Assembly: GCA_036873135.1 (NCBI GenBank)
Contig: JAPTYO010000007.1
Coordinates: 20,876,763 to 20,940,762, forward strand
Length of the DNA: 64,000 bases
Direction: 5' to 3'
From: Clarkia xantiana subsp. parviflora
Taxonomy: Eukaryota; Streptophyta; Magnoliopsida; Myrtales; Onagraceae
A program made the position numbers and the translations under genes. This document shows, one piece after another, positions 22,216-34,390 of the stretch; within the stretch, counting starts at the first letter, position 1, and each line of letters opens with the position of its first letter. The notes below the pieces were generated by a model. It ran no database searches, was not told where the DNA came from, and saw only the letters and a program-made list of their open reading frames with translations.

Positions 22216-22451
22216 CTCTCTCGCTCTCTAGTCTCCTGTGATCTCTAGTATGTGGTGTGGTGTGGACTGCACTTCAACTGTAACGTGGACACGAGCTTAG
22301 TAGAGTTGAGAGGTTTGGAGGCTTCTGTATCAAGTATGTCGATGGTATCGAGGTTTCATCTGAATCGACAATACTCGTGTTCACAGTGTACAGACGCAGC
22401 CAATTGTCATAGCCCATAGGGCCTTCACCATAAATATGAATATAAAATACA
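22216..22451 (-). promoter_or_regulatory. FATA leader and proximal promoter
   Basis: Upstream of the FATA start on the minus strand. A CT/GA-rich leader lies next to the ATG. Only about 236 bp separate the start codon from the end of a Helitron (22452), so much of the original upstream sequence has been displaced. No clear TATA box was picked out. Confidence 0.5.
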
Positions 22452-23184
22452 CTAGCTGCATTTCTGCGCATCGCGCGGGTGACTTGCCAAATATATATAA
22501 CTAATAAACTAATATTTGATGAAATTTAAACTTGCTATTTGTAATATGTTGAAACACTAGTTTTAAATAAAATATCAGCCTAAAATTTGAAAAAGTAAAC
22601 GAAAGACTGTAAATTTTGAATTATAAAATATCATTGCGCAAATTCATAAATAAATTTTAGATGCTCGTACCGCATGCTACCTTTGGTCGGGATCCGTGTC
22701 AAGCGTCTGTTCTTTAACATATATGGTTTCGATGAACACCGACGATATCTTGCCGGAGATAGAGATGGCTCTGCCACTAAGACCGTCAACCGGCCGTACC
22801 GCCTGGTATCTTCGTTTTGTCGGCTCCGCGTCAAGCGTTTGTTAAAAATCAACGAAATTTTAATTTCGATTAATTACATATATTGAATCTTGAACGGTCC
22901 GAAATTTTAATTGCGATTAATTGCATACATTGAATCTTGAACGGTCCAAAACTCTAATTGCGATAATTGTATACATTGAATCTTGAACGGTTCGAAATCA
23001 ACGAATTTTTAATTACGATTAATTGCAACTTAAAAACCCTAACTCCCTAGTGCAATTAATGTTATGAAGTTAATGACTACAAAACTCTTAGCTCAATTGT
23101 CATAAATACATCGATTAAAACTAAATCTTAGCTCAACATTTACTCTGTTATTATATTTCCTTCAAAATTTATTATATATATAGA
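22452..23184 (-). mobile_element. non-autonomous Helitron, 733 bp
   Basis: Read on the minus strand it starts TCTATATATATAATAAATTT after an A and ends with a GCGC-GAT-GCGC hairpin (22466-22476), then GCAGCTAG before a T. These are the Helitron hallmarks (A|TC start, subterminal hairpin, CTAG|T end, no target duplication). No Rep/helicase is present. It sits in the FATA upstream region. Confidence 0.7.
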
Positions 23185-23910
23185 TATTATAATATATTCG
23201 ATTATTGAAAAAAATAACTGTTGTATGAGAAATAAATCAAATAATAGAATTACATGCATTAAAGTTGGCATAATTTAAAGTTTTCTTTAAAGTCTTCAAA
23301 CTTTACCTATTTTTATGTCTCTATTCTTAAACTTGAGGTTTTTTCTTTTCTTCATGTTATAGTCTTACTGTTAATTTTTAATGTTAATTGAGGTGATTAT
23401 GTGATGATTAGGTAAGAAATAATGACATGAACAATCTGATATGACATTGGTTTTCTAAGTGTAAAATAAAGTATACTTATGTTCTGTTGGTGTTCAAGAT
23501 CTTCATTTAAATTCTTATAAGTAATTTCCACTTCCAGTGTACTCATTCATGGAGATTGATAAATTCATTAACAAACTTGAAATACTTAACCACCGGTCGG
23601 AATAAAGTTAATAAACGCTCGAAGCAGAATTGGTTGAACCCCTTAAAGACGCATAAGTGTCATTACATTCTTACTTGTTGAATTATTTTGTTTCAGATGG
23701 CAAAAAAAAAAAAATTGTTTAGGTTTTGTGATATTAGCTTCTCCCAAAGTCAAATTGTATAGAAGTGAGTGTTCTCGACCATTAGACTACAACTATCGGT
23801 AGTTACTATTTACATACTTTTTTTTTTTAAATGTGTGGATATATAAGGGTGTTAAATGACCAAATAGGTCAACCCACAGTTAGGTCAAATGTGCTCAAAT
23901 TCATACCCAA
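23185..23910. other. AT-rich intergenic DNA
   Basis: No gene recognised. The stretch from about 23850 to 24215, into which the SINE-like element inserted, is a GGTCAACCC-rich repeat fragment also seen in degraded form near 26580-26660. Confidence 0.5.
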
Positions 23911-23920
23911 TTCACCATTT

Positions 23921-24076
23921 ATTTTTTGGTAGTCTTTTTTTTTTTGTTTCCCGCAGGGTGGTCCTAGGGGGCCCTCATCAGGAGGGCAGCACCCGTAGCA
24001 TGCTTGCTCCACACCTAGACTAATCCCCACTCGCACCGAGTCAGCCCGTAAGGGGTAAAGTGCTGGTCATGCTTGC
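23921..24076 (-). mobile_element. SINE-like element, copy 1
   Basis: A GC-rich body with an oligo-T side on the left (an A-rich tail on minus), flanked by a perfect 10-bp duplication TTCACCATTT (23911-23920, 24077-24086). The minus-strand body is closely similar to 29159-29326. A segment GGTGCGAGTGGGGATTAG weakly resembles a pol III B box. Size, tail and duplication fit a SINE. Confidence 0.72.
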
Positions 24077-24318
24077 TTCACCATTTTTAATAGGCCGATT
24101 TTCAAAACTGGATCCAACTCATTATAGGGCGGGTCAACCAGTAAATCACTCGTTAGAGCGGATCAATCCATCAGACCGTTATAAGTGCAGGTCAACCCAC
24201 TTGACCCATGTCCATAAACTATTCAAATGAAAAATTCACCTTTCATTTTCTTTTATTATTGGAAACTTGGACTATAATAATTAGTTTGAGCTTCATTTAG
24301 TTAGTTTAGTTTTAACTT

Positions 24319-24834
24319 AGGGTTAACAACCTATTCAATGTCTCAAGTTTACTTTATGTGGCTTTTTGTGTCTCGCGATCAAATTGTTACTTCTAGGTGT
24401 TCTATATTTCATTTTGGTTGTCTTCTGTGTCTTGATGCATCTATTCATCTCCCTTTAGTTATTTTGATCAACCTACTTACCCACTCAAAATCCATCATTC
24501 TCTAATTTTCACAAAATCTCTCAATTTCCCCACAAATTTTAACATCCAAAAGATAGGGTTTCCGGCATAGTGGTGTGGAGCAACTTCCAGCGACAATGGG
24601 ACGAGATTTACTGGCGCGGATGTGGCTAACCTCTCAAGTGATGAGAAGGGAGAGTGCATGGAAGCTCGACTTTGACAGTCGGTTTCGCCGGGGTTGTCTT
24701 ATTTAAGGTAATCGAACTAAGACACCGAAAAATAACCAAAAGAAATATGAGACACTCAAAAGCAACAATTTGATCCTAAGACACCAAAAAGTAATATGAG
24801 AAAAAATTGAGGCATTAAATAGATACTTAACCCT
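24319..24834. mobile_element. inverted-repeat element, family with 52701-53233
   Basis: Left end AGGGTTAACAACCTATTCAATG matches the inverted right end (AGGGTTAAGTATCTATTTAATG) with a few changes. Flanking duplications are degraded. The middle is homologous to that of 52701-53233, for example GTGGTGTGGAGCRAYTTCCA and GGACGAGATTTACT-type blocks. Probably a non-autonomous DNA transposon, perhaps Mutator-like. Confidence 0.6.
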
Positions 24835-24975
24835 TTAATTAATATATATATATAATATATATAAATATGCATATATTTAATTATTTATAAATACACAGTG
24901 ATCAGTGCGTCGACCCTTAAATCGAAAGGTTTCTTTTTGGTTGAACAAATCGAAAATTAAGACCCAATCTATCTA

Positions 24976-26554
24976 TCTATATATAATATAATTTGGATGA
25001 AACTTACAACATGTTGACACATAAGAAAACGAATCATCTACATGTAAAAAACGGTTAATATTATTGGTCCACATGAATTTACTTTAACCATCTATGATGT
25101 GGCATCTCCACATAGACTATTCTCATGGCTTGAAATTGCTCCAAAGCATCTCATAGCATCTTACAAGCCGTTTTTTTCCAACCAACCATTTCGATTTGTG
25201 CATAATTGTATTTTTTTAATCTTTAATGTAGTTATGCATATAATAAAACATATTGGTAGAAACTCATGAAATATAAATATTTTTTTTAGATTTTTAGTCC
25301 TATATATAATATTTTTATTAAATTGTAATGTTTTCACCATAAAAAAATTAATAAATTATATTTAAGTATTTTCATAGTGATAACTATTGATATATTTAGC
25401 CATTTTATAATGAAATACAAAATTTGAATTGACGTAACTGATATATAATAAATGTTTCATCAATAAAAACACAAAATTATATACTATTATAGTATTTACC
25501 AATTAAATTTAAATATTATGTTCAATAATTTTTGTAATCTATATTTCAATATTCATATTTGATTTTTTTTTTTCTTCAGTAAATGGCTGTTGTGTTCAAA
25601 ATTCAAATAGACTTCAAATTAACATAGATGAATAGGAATACGAGTTGATAAATAAATAAAAAAAATGCAATTATATTTTAAATCAAATAATATAAAAAGT
25701 TATAATTATTTCAAATTTATATAAATTGTTCTACTTAATTGTAAAAAAAAAACTATTTTACTGTTTCGTCAATTTTTTAATTACGAATAATTAAATTTCT
25801 TAAATAATTAGATATTAGCAAGTTTTTTTTTTTCGTTCAAACACCTCTCATCATTCTCACTAGACATTTTATTTAGGCTAAATATTTTTTCGTTATCAAT
25901 ATTTGTTTATCTAAATAATTTCATCATACCATAATATTATCTTTTATGAATAACAATTATATCTGGTCATGTTATAATTTTATAGAGTAAAGATTCAAAT
26001 TGTGAATATTGCTGTGAAATTTAGCTAGAAAGTATGAAAGAGAAAGTGATACAGCAAATTCTATTGGTTCATTGGTGTGACCTATAACACTTTCTAGGAA
26101 AATTTCACACATTTATATGAACCATTATAGTTTTAAAAATAAAACTGTCGATGATATTGTGCATTAAATTTCACAAAAAGACTAATCCGATATTGTTATA
26201 CACAAATTATAATTGTCTCTTAATAAATATTATACAAAAGATATAAAATAAATAACTACCACGTTTCATAAATAATTTTTTACGTTTGCATTATTACTTA
26301 ACTTTAAATCATAAGTAATGGATATATGATAAATAATACAAGTTATAAAACCTAAAAATTATTTTAAATATCATTAAATAAAAAACATATTCATTTACCC
26401 AATAAGTTAATCTTAATAATCAAGTCAATTTAATATACACAAGTGTAATATTAATTAATTTTTAATATATTGACATTTAATATTTTACACTTTTTATAAA
26501 CTAATATATCAAATAAATTTTATACTCCGCTCAAAACACGGGTCAATTATCTAG
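24976..26554 (+). mobile_element. non-autonomous Helitron, 1579 bp
   Basis: Starts TCTATATATAATATAATT after an A and ends ATTATCTAG before a T, with a weak hairpin (CCGC to CGGG region at 26527-26542). The first 18 bases are identical to those of the element at 27468, so the two belong to one family. AT-rich interior without coding sequence. Confidence 0.62.
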
Positions 26555-27467
26555 TATAACTATATTTTTTTAACAAATTTAGCGGGTTAAGTCAAGATGA
26601 CCCGTAAATCAGAAATCCAACCCGTGGCGGATTGTCATAGCTCACCCGCGGATTAGTGTGCAAGTGTTGAGCTGTGATTATTTCTGGACAAATCTCTCTC
26701 CACGTGAAAACTTGAATGGTCGACGAACAATTTCAGTTAATATAACATGCGATTACTTAATTTTTGGATGGTTTCTATTCTAAGTTTTTTTTAATTATGT
26801 TCTATATATTTTTTATAAGTACCAGAAAAAAAAGTCCCTGCAATGCAGCTGGTTTCTATTATGTTCTATATATTTTTTATAAGCTGGCTTTATGTTCTAT
26901 ATATTTTTTATAATAAATGAATTTATTATAATAATGGTTTTATTTTAACAGGATTATTATGTATGATCAGACTCGATTCCTGTTCTACCATATTATTCAA
27001 CTTCATACAAAAAAAATAAAAAATGATACCCGTAATTGAAAGGAAACTTCTCAATTTTGGAAGGCTCTAAATTTGGGTGATATTGAATTAATTAGTTAAT
27101 CCTATATTTTCATGTGACGTCCTTTTTTGTTGGGGAAATAGATTCGGTTCATTGCACTGACTGAAGAGAAGAATCTCAATTCGCAATTAATAAAGAAACA
27201 AAGAGTCCAAACCATCATGTCATGACGCCATTGGCTAACACCACTAGTATCTATCTATTTATCTATCATATTATTATATAATAAAAGAAGTCCGATTATT
27301 ATTAGCATTATCATTGGATATGCACTTGTCAAGTTAACTTTGGTACACACAGGTAAAATAAATTTTAATTTTTATAAGCAAGTCAAGTTTGGATCCACCT
27401 CAAAGTATATTGCCAGAAAGGAAATTTAATACTAATATTTTTCACTTTAAAATTCAAATAATCTATA
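26555..27467. other. intergenic DNA with local repeats
   Basis: Contains a degraded copy of the repeat seen at 23850-24215 (about 26575-26660) and three near-identical copies of TATGTTCTATATATTTTTTA at about 26798-26915. A Helitron-like start TCTATCTATTTATC at about 27249 has no matching end. No gene. Confidence 0.55.
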
Positions 27468-29141
27468 TCTATATATAATATAATTGTGATAGAACATGCA
27501 AGTAAGTTTTTCATCATATATTATATTTCCTATGTGTTATAATAACTTCATTTTATTTGTTAATGTCAATTTCTAAGGAGTTACATGTATTTGATAATTC
27601 TCTATCTTCCACATGAAGCTTTAGAATTAGATAAATGCACCATATTCACTCTCAACATCCGTTACAATATATATCACTATTCTTAACAACTTTTAGATGT
27701 TTTTACTAAATTTTTCATAATATAAGTTAAGTATTTTCATATCAAATACTTATAATTTATCAGTTAAGTTTTTGTAACTATTTATATGCACTATAAATCA
27801 CAATAATATAAACTATTTCTATTATTATTGTAAAAAAAAAAAAAAACTAATCTTTTACCAAGTTATGTATATTTATATTTTTTGCACTTAAAATAATTTA
27901 AAACAAATCATTATAAGTATGAATGTCATCATAATATTAAAGTATAATTAATTATTTTCATATAAGATACTAAAAATTAAACCACTTAATTATTTGTAAA
28001 TATATATTTGTCGTACATATCATTAATAATATGAATTATTTCTATTATTGTTTGAAAAAGTATAATGCACTCTTTTACCAATTTATGTATATTTATTTAG
28101 TTTTCACTTGAAATAATGCACAACCAATAATTATAAGTGTGTATAATTAAATTATTAATGTAAAAAATATAGATGATTCTCATGAACTATTAAATTTAAT
28201 GTCAACATATAGTTACAAAATTATTAAATTGTATATCGTAAGATATCTATCTATCAATATATAATATATTGATGTATTATTAATGTTCATGTAAATAATA
28301 TTTTTAAAAATCATAAAACTAATGAAATCATAAAACTAGATATTTAAGAAATTATTTTTAGACTATTATAATAATTAGTCATGACTTATATTGTTTTATT
28401 AGCATCTATCTTGTTGAGAAATATATATATATATATTACACTTAAAATGATACAAACAATAATCATTATAAGTATGTATAAATATTTCTTAATATTAAAG
28501 TATATAAATGATTGCCAATGTTCAAATTTAAAGTCAGTATATAATTTAAAAAATTATTAAATTTAGTAGATAACAATATATATATATATATACACACATA
28601 TATATATATACTTATATATTGCGATATATTGATGTGTGTGTTCATGTCATAAATTTTTTAAACAATAAAAATTCTAAGATTATTTTTTTTACTAATATCT
28701 ATTTTTCTATTAACATCTATTTCTTGGTGAAAAAATAAAAATAATATAAATATATACATATTTAACCATACATTTCCTCTTTTACAATTAGTAACAATTT
28801 AAGTCACTTATTTAATTACTTTTAAATTAACTAATACTTTTACTGATTTAATTATTTTGTATTGATTATACGATTTCATTAAATGATTTAAAAAGAATAA
28901 GTTAAAACTAGTTTAAGTATACAATTTATATATAATACATTCATTTTAGACTACTACACTAATTCATCATCTTATATTTTTTTTTCTAACAATATTTATT
29001 TTGTGGAAAAAATAATTAAATGATATCTAATTATTTAAACTATATGCTATTTCAAAATGTTAATGTATAAATAATTTCTATTATATATACAACAAATTTA
29101 AATAAATATTATGTATACGCGCAACGAGCGGAATTATCTAG
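27468..29141 (+). mobile_element. non-autonomous Helitron, 1674 bp
   Basis: Starts TCTATATATAATATAATT after an A and ends GGAATTATCTAG before a T, with a short CGCGC-AAC-GAGCG near-hairpin just before the end. Same family as 24976-26554. AT-rich interior with no open frames of note. A SINE-like element inserted a few bases beyond its 3' end. Confidence 0.62.
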
Positions 29142-29158
29142 TATATATATGTATTCTA

Positions 29159-29326
29159 CCGTTTGTGACCATGGGAATGAAAAATTGTTCATGGCCAGCA
29201 CTTTACCCCTTACGGGCTGACCCGGTGCGAGTGGGGATTAGTCTAGATGTGGAGCAAGCATGCTATGAGTGCTGCCCTCCTGATGAGGGCCCACCTAGGA
29301 CCACCCCGCGGGAAACCAAAAAAATA
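29159..29326 (+). mobile_element. SINE-like element, copy 2
   Basis: GC-rich body ending in an A-rich tail, flanked by a perfect 16-bp duplication ATATATATGTATTCTA (29143-29158, 29327-29342). Homologous to 23921-24076 in inverted orientation. The body carries CTTTACCCCTTACGGGCTGA and GGTGCGAGTGGGGATTAG. The short frame across it (from 29111) is not a gene. Confidence 0.8.
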
Positions 29327-29342
29327 ATATATATGTATTCTA

Positions 29343-30245
29343 AAAGTAACAATGTTGCGTTTGATTGATGTTCTGCTGACGTTTCTATCTACTGGGCCCT
29401 TCTTGATTAGTCCTTATCTTACTCCATTTATAGGGGAGTCTAGTCTAAGTCCAACAACAACAAAATTTATTTATTTGACAAAACTTGGACCAATAATACT
29501 ATTAAGATAAAGGAAAACCAATCCACCTTTAGACCTTTAATTAATATAATATAGAACGTTAATCAAACTATAAATTGTTATTCAAACTTCTATTATTATT
29601 AGATAAATTATCCAAAATTTTAATTATTATATATGTTATAATTAGCGCCAAATTGAATAAAAATATAGTATATGATTTTTTTTTTAATGTATACCCATAA
29701 TAGATACATTGTATAATTGAAAAAATTAAAGCAAAAATACTTTCAATTAGACCTCTCCTCAATTGTTATGGTAACATTTCAATAGAGCGTCCAATTAAAA
29801 GTGTTTCGCTCAAATCCTTTTAATTGTTTGTTGAATCCATACTATGTATACATAAAAAAAAAAACTTTATGTAACCGACACATATTTTTTTCTGTTCAAT
29901 TAGACTAAAACGTATGTTACAACTTACTCTATATTAAAAATTCAAGTAATCAATTTATAAATTCAATATTTTAATAACGATTCGTAAGAACGTCCAGCTA
30001 GCGAAAATGGTTAAGTTTTATAAGTTTTATTCCGTAATTTTGAAAGAGTTAAGTTTAAAGCTGTCCTAAGTGGAAGTCGAACTCCGTTCTTATTTTATTT
30101 TATTTTATTTTGGCCAAACTCCCTATTGAAATTATAAAACTCGCTTCAATTATTTTTGGCCAATAGAACTCGCTTCAATTTGTTCAAACAAATTTAGCAT
30201 TTATATTTTTAAATTTATAATTTATATTCAATTGGTACCTACCAT
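29343..30245. other. AT-rich intergenic DNA
   Basis: No gene, RNA or clear repeat boundary recognised. Confidence 0.6.
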
Positions 30246-30251
30246 TTTTTT

Positions 30252-31040
30252 AGGGTTAAAGGTACTTTTGGTGCCACATGTTTGACATGTGTAAACGGAC
30301 CTTTCTACAATGCTCTTGGAGCACCATGCTTTTGCCATTCATTTTTTTTTCTATTGCCCTAAATGTGAACCCCATAGGGAAATTGATATTATTAATAGTA
30401 TGATACACATCTTAGGTGTAGTTTAAAAAATTCATATTTTTTCATATTTTTAAAGTTTTACTTATGTTATAATTAAGTCAACCATAGTATTAAAAAAACC
30501 AAAAGCATGGTGCTTCCAAAGCATGGTAGAAAATCCATTTTTGGTGTCATATGTTTCATTTTGTAGGCTTTTGGTGTCATATGTTTGAGAGGTTGTATGT
30601 TTTTGGTATTTCCGTTAGTCAACAGTTAGTTTGACCGTTAAATACTTTTATTTTGTTCAATTTAGTCCTCAAATTTATATTTCTAAAATTAAATATTTAT
30701 AACTCAGTCCCTATTGTTTGCTCAAGTCACTGTCCAAGACCGCCGACCACCACCCACCACCTCCAAGACCGCCCGCCATGAAACGGGTCGGCCACCACCC
30801 CACGGCACCGACCACCACCGCTTGGGGGCCGAAAACACCCCAATTGGTGGTGACCGGCCCCAATTGGTGGTGGCCACCTCAATTGGGGCCGGCCACCACC
30901 AATTGGTGTTGGCTACAGCCCCAATCAGGGTCGGCCACCACCAGTGGTAGTGGCTACGGCCCCAATTGAGGTGGCCACCGCCAATTGGGGTCGGCCACCA
31001 CCAATTGGGGTGGCCGGCGACCTTGGACGGGTGAGGGAGA
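30252..31040. mobile_element. decayed Mutator-like arm with GC-rich tandem segment
   Basis: The left arm GGGTTAAAGGTACTTTTGGTG resembles the left terminus of 18598-19198, and the shared PyTTTTGTTCAATTTAGTC motif recurs near 30650. It runs into a GC-rich stretch (about 30760-31030) of CCCAATTGGTGGTGGCC-type repeats. No matching right terminus was found, so the element is truncated or rearranged. Frames across the repeat are artefacts. Confidence 0.45.
30297..30536. mobile_element. small nested inverted-repeat element (MITE), 240 bp
   Basis: Left end GGACCTTTCTACAATGCTCT and right end (inverted) GGATTTTCTACCATGCTTTG pair over about 38 bp, sharing GGAGCACCATGCTTTTG-type sequence. It interrupts the Mutator-like arm. 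No clear target duplication. Confidence 0.5.
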
Positions 31041-32763
31041 GATATTCAATTTTGCACCCATGTGCTTGGTGAGGTCCTCCAAAAAGTATGAATGACATTT
31101 TGGCTTTATACCTATATTTGATACCCAAATATGGGTATCACATTTTGGCAAATGCCAAAATAACTTTCAAAATGTTACCCATAGTGGGCATATTTTGTCA
31201 AAATGAAAATCATTTTAGCTTTTGACTATCAATATTATGTACCATAGTAGAAGGCCTTAGACACATTATAGGATATATCATGTGTCTCTTCGTGAAAAAA
31301 AAAAAATTAAAAAAAATCTCCCAATACCTAGAGCTGCTGAATCCAACTAATTCAATAGTCACCCAAATTACAAAACTATAAAACTCCCTTAATGCGCGTA
31401 ATTTAATTTATTTTTCCATTTAAAACACTCAAATTTGAGAAGAAATTATTACTTAGACCGAGTCCGCCACCTAAGATATAGACTAAACCAATAAAAAAAA
31501 TGACAACTCACATATGTTAAGCTAGACATAAATGACATGTTGTAGAGAATAATAGATGAGTTATTATTTATTAATTTTGTTCTCTCATCATTAATTACTA
31601 TAAAAATATTTTTATGTCTACTATCAATTAATAGACATAATAAGTATACTTATAGATAATAACAAATATTGCATATTATTTTTTCATATACAATATATAA
31701 TATAAGTGTTACTAGTTTCGTGGTTTTCTTTTTTTTTAAATAACTCTAGAAGATAATGTTATTTTTTTCCTTATGCAATATAATACAAGTGATACTAGTT
31801 TTGCAATTTTTTTTTCTAAAAACATATTGAGCGTGATCAACCCTAGAAGACAATGGATAGACATAATTGACAATCTAAGAAATAATTTCTCCAATTTGAG
31901 TAGTTGCATAAGAAGAGGAGCTATCGAACCACCACTTGCATCTACCAATATTATTCCAATTATTATGGGGTGCATTTAAAATAGATAGACTACGTACGAA
32001 TATACTAAAATCCAATTAGCAAGATAACAGTCGAATTTGCCTGGCTGAAAACGACTGCTAATTATTTGAACATGATGCGGACCCACTACTCGAGGGCAGG
32101 TGATGTAAAAGTAAAACCGATCGGTTAAAATCACTTTTTATATTATAACATATTTATTTACATGAAAATGTCAAAATTCATTTATATATATTATATTCAT
32201 AAAAAAACATATAATTTGATAAGGGCAACAGCCTCTCACTTATACATGGGTCAGGTCATGAACGGAGTCAAGCCGTCAATTCAGATTTCAAATTGTTCAT
32301 TTTACTTCTCCTAAAATGTTACATTGTATCGTACCTTTACATTTATTATAATTAATATTTCTCTAATACCTATATCAAAAGTTAGCCCCCTTTAAAAATA
32401 TAGTTTATCCATTTATTTAACCATATAAATATTAGTTATGCTTCTGTCCCCCGTGCAATCACAAGTACGATACTATTTTCACCATAATTCTCGTAAGTAT
32501 GAAATAATCTTTTGCCACGTTGGATTAAGCTAGAACCAAAACATATTATTATTATTATACACCAAATGTTAGACTAATTAATAAAATGAGTTAAAGAATA
32601 GTTAGAAATCTATTAAAAATGTTTAGTCTTTAGATCTAACAATTTTAATATTTTCAAAAATTATGAAAGTAATCTTGTAGTTCAACTCCTCAAAAAAGAC
32701 TTCTTTATTAATATTATTACAATGATTTGAAACATATATTTAATACGAAAACAACCAAAAACC
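31041..32763. other. AT-rich intergenic DNA
   Basis: Contains a diverged local duplication near 31690-31850 (two copies of a TACTAGTTT, T-run, CTAGAAGAYAATG arrangement) and a frame on each strand at 31736-31979 that I do not recognise. No convincing gene. Confidence 0.5.
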
Positions 32764-33300
32764 TCAATCTTGACAAACTCGAAGAAGTTCCTCAAGCAAA
32801 CTATCATCAAGATACTCAAACTCAATCACTTCACTTCCCCCAGCCGCCGCCATTGATTCACGCGTATCCGGAAAATCATAGCTCTGAGCCATCGTCGGAT
32901 AGTAATCCTGCTGCCGTGAACAGTACGAAGAAGCAGCAGCATACGTCGTCGGAGAAGAAACTGCATTTTGGTAAGTCGTCGCCGTCGATGCAGTGTAGTA
33001 GCTCTGGTCGTCGCCGATCAAGTAATGAGGTTCGTTCGGGAAGTTCAGAATCGCCTGGTGGCCTCGAAACGCGTACGCGGCTCGGTCATACGCGCGGGCC
33101 GCGTCCTCCGCCGTGTCAAATGTGCCAAGCCAGCGACGGGCGCCGTTCTTGGCCGGGTCCGGAATCTCTGCGGCGAACTTCCCCCACGGCCGCCGCCGCA
33201 CGCCGCGGAAACGTGGCCATGAGGGCGACGGTGCCGATGAGCCTCTGCCGCTCCTCCCTGACCTGCTTCTGTTTTCTGAAGGGTATGAAAAATTATCCAT
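32764..33300 (-). CDS. ERF transcription factor with altered DNA-contact residues
   Basis: An intronless frame of 178 residues from the ATG at 33300. An upstream in-frame ATG at 33339 would add 13 residues not typical of the family. A single AP2/ERF domain (about residues 30-88) starts [16 protein letters not shown] and ends [11 protein letters not shown]. The C-terminus has [16 protein letters not shown], an EDLL-type activation motif that places it with small group IX ERFs (ERF95-98/ERF1 relatives) which bind GCC boxes in ethylene, jasmonate and defence responses. Odd: the usual EIRD is EIPD (codon 33160-33162, residue 47) and the usual ARVWLG is ARRWLG (33133-33135, residue 56). The Arg of EIRD contacts DNA in the AtERF1 structure, so binding may be changed or lost. 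Confidence 0.92.
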   Translation of the reverse strand: MDNFSYPSENRSRSGRSGRGSSAPSPSWPRFRGVRRRPWGKFAAEIPDPAKNGARRWLGTFDTAEDAARAYDRAAYAFRGHQAILNFPNEPHYLIGDDQSYYTASTATTYQNAVSSPTTYAAASSYCSRQQDYYPTMAQSYDFPDTRESMAAAGGSEVIEFEYLDDSLLEELLRVCQD

Positions 33301-34110
33301 TTTCGTGATTCTTCCTTCTTCAGCTATACACATATACATATACGTATATATTATATATATATATATACAGAGGTTATGAATGAATATATATATAGGATTA
33401 ATGAGGGAAGCAGAACAGATTGATGAGGAAGTGAGTTGTTGCTTCTCTTCTGAAGAGATGGAATTTAAAATTTAGAATTTTGGCGCGACTCGTTGCCCTC
33501 TCCTCGTACCGCAGCAGCCGCCGAGCTTCAATTCCATCTGGAGTGCTGACGTGTTGGTGTGGGGACCACAGTATGCTGATGTAAGGCTCTGCTGGCAATT
33601 TCGTAATGTTCTTACAACAGTTGGGCTTTTTATGAGCTCAAGGAGCCGTGTCTTTTTTAAGGATTTTCGACGGCCCATTGGGCCTCAAAATGAGGGCTTG
33701 GGGTGTCTTAGTGAACGCATGTTGTATAAAACGTGAGATTACGTAAAATAATATAATGTGAGCTTACAATAACATAAGTCGAAACTTAATCAGTTAATCT
33801 TATAAAAATGTAATGATAGATTACATTGTTTGGTTGCACATCAATTTAGAGTGTGACATTAAATTACATTAATGTTTAATATGCGCAACATGGTAAGGTA
33901 TGATATAGCTGTAATATAAAATTAATAATATATTGTAATTTCAAACGTAAATTGAGATTATATACATTGTAGATGTAGTCTGACGTTACAGTTGAGTCTT
34001 GATTATATCCTGGGATATGCTCCGTTTATATCCAATTGGACGAAAATTATAACTGATATAACAATTTATTCGGGAATTATAAGTTTAGATAATTAATTTA
34101 AAAAAAAACT
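33301..34110. other. ERF upstream region and AT-rich DNA
   Basis: The stretch to about 33720 is less AT-rich and probably holds the ERF promoter and leader. About 33990-34100 resembles the right arm of the foldback element at 37321-37805. No other gene. Confidence 0.5.
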
Positions 34111-34346
34111 AAAGTTTGAACTGTAATTTATAATTAAATTGCTAACCCAATTTCGCACACAATACTTGGGTTTATAAAACAATTGTGCCATAGCATATAT
34201 ATATAGATGTTGAAAAAAAAAATGTTACAATTTTGAACCGTAAAGTTTGAATTGTAATTTATAATTAAATTGCTAACTCAAATTTTGTACACAATACTTG
34301 GATTGATAAAACAATTGTGCCATAGCATATATATAGATGTTGCAAA

Positions 34347-34382
<36 letters not shown>

Positions 34383-34390
34383 ACAATTTC
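34111..34390. repeat. tandem duplication, ~131 bp unit
   Basis: Two diverged copies begin AAAGTTTGAACTGTAATTTA (34111) and AAAGTTTGAATTGTAATTTA (34242). Each contains ACAATTGTGCCATAGCATAT and then an A-run. The second copy ends in a (TA)n run at about 34350-34378. Confidence 0.8.

Noticed and set aside
27243..27300. Another Helitron start (TCTATCTATTTATC)
   Set aside because: No matching hairpin-CTAG end before the next element starts.
30714..31151. Frames across the CCAATTGGTGGTGGCC repeats
   Set aside because: Simple GC-rich repeat in several frames and both strands.
31736..31979. Overlapping frames on both strands that might be a gene fragment
   Set aside because: No domain recognised and the left part is a local DNA duplication with T-runs.
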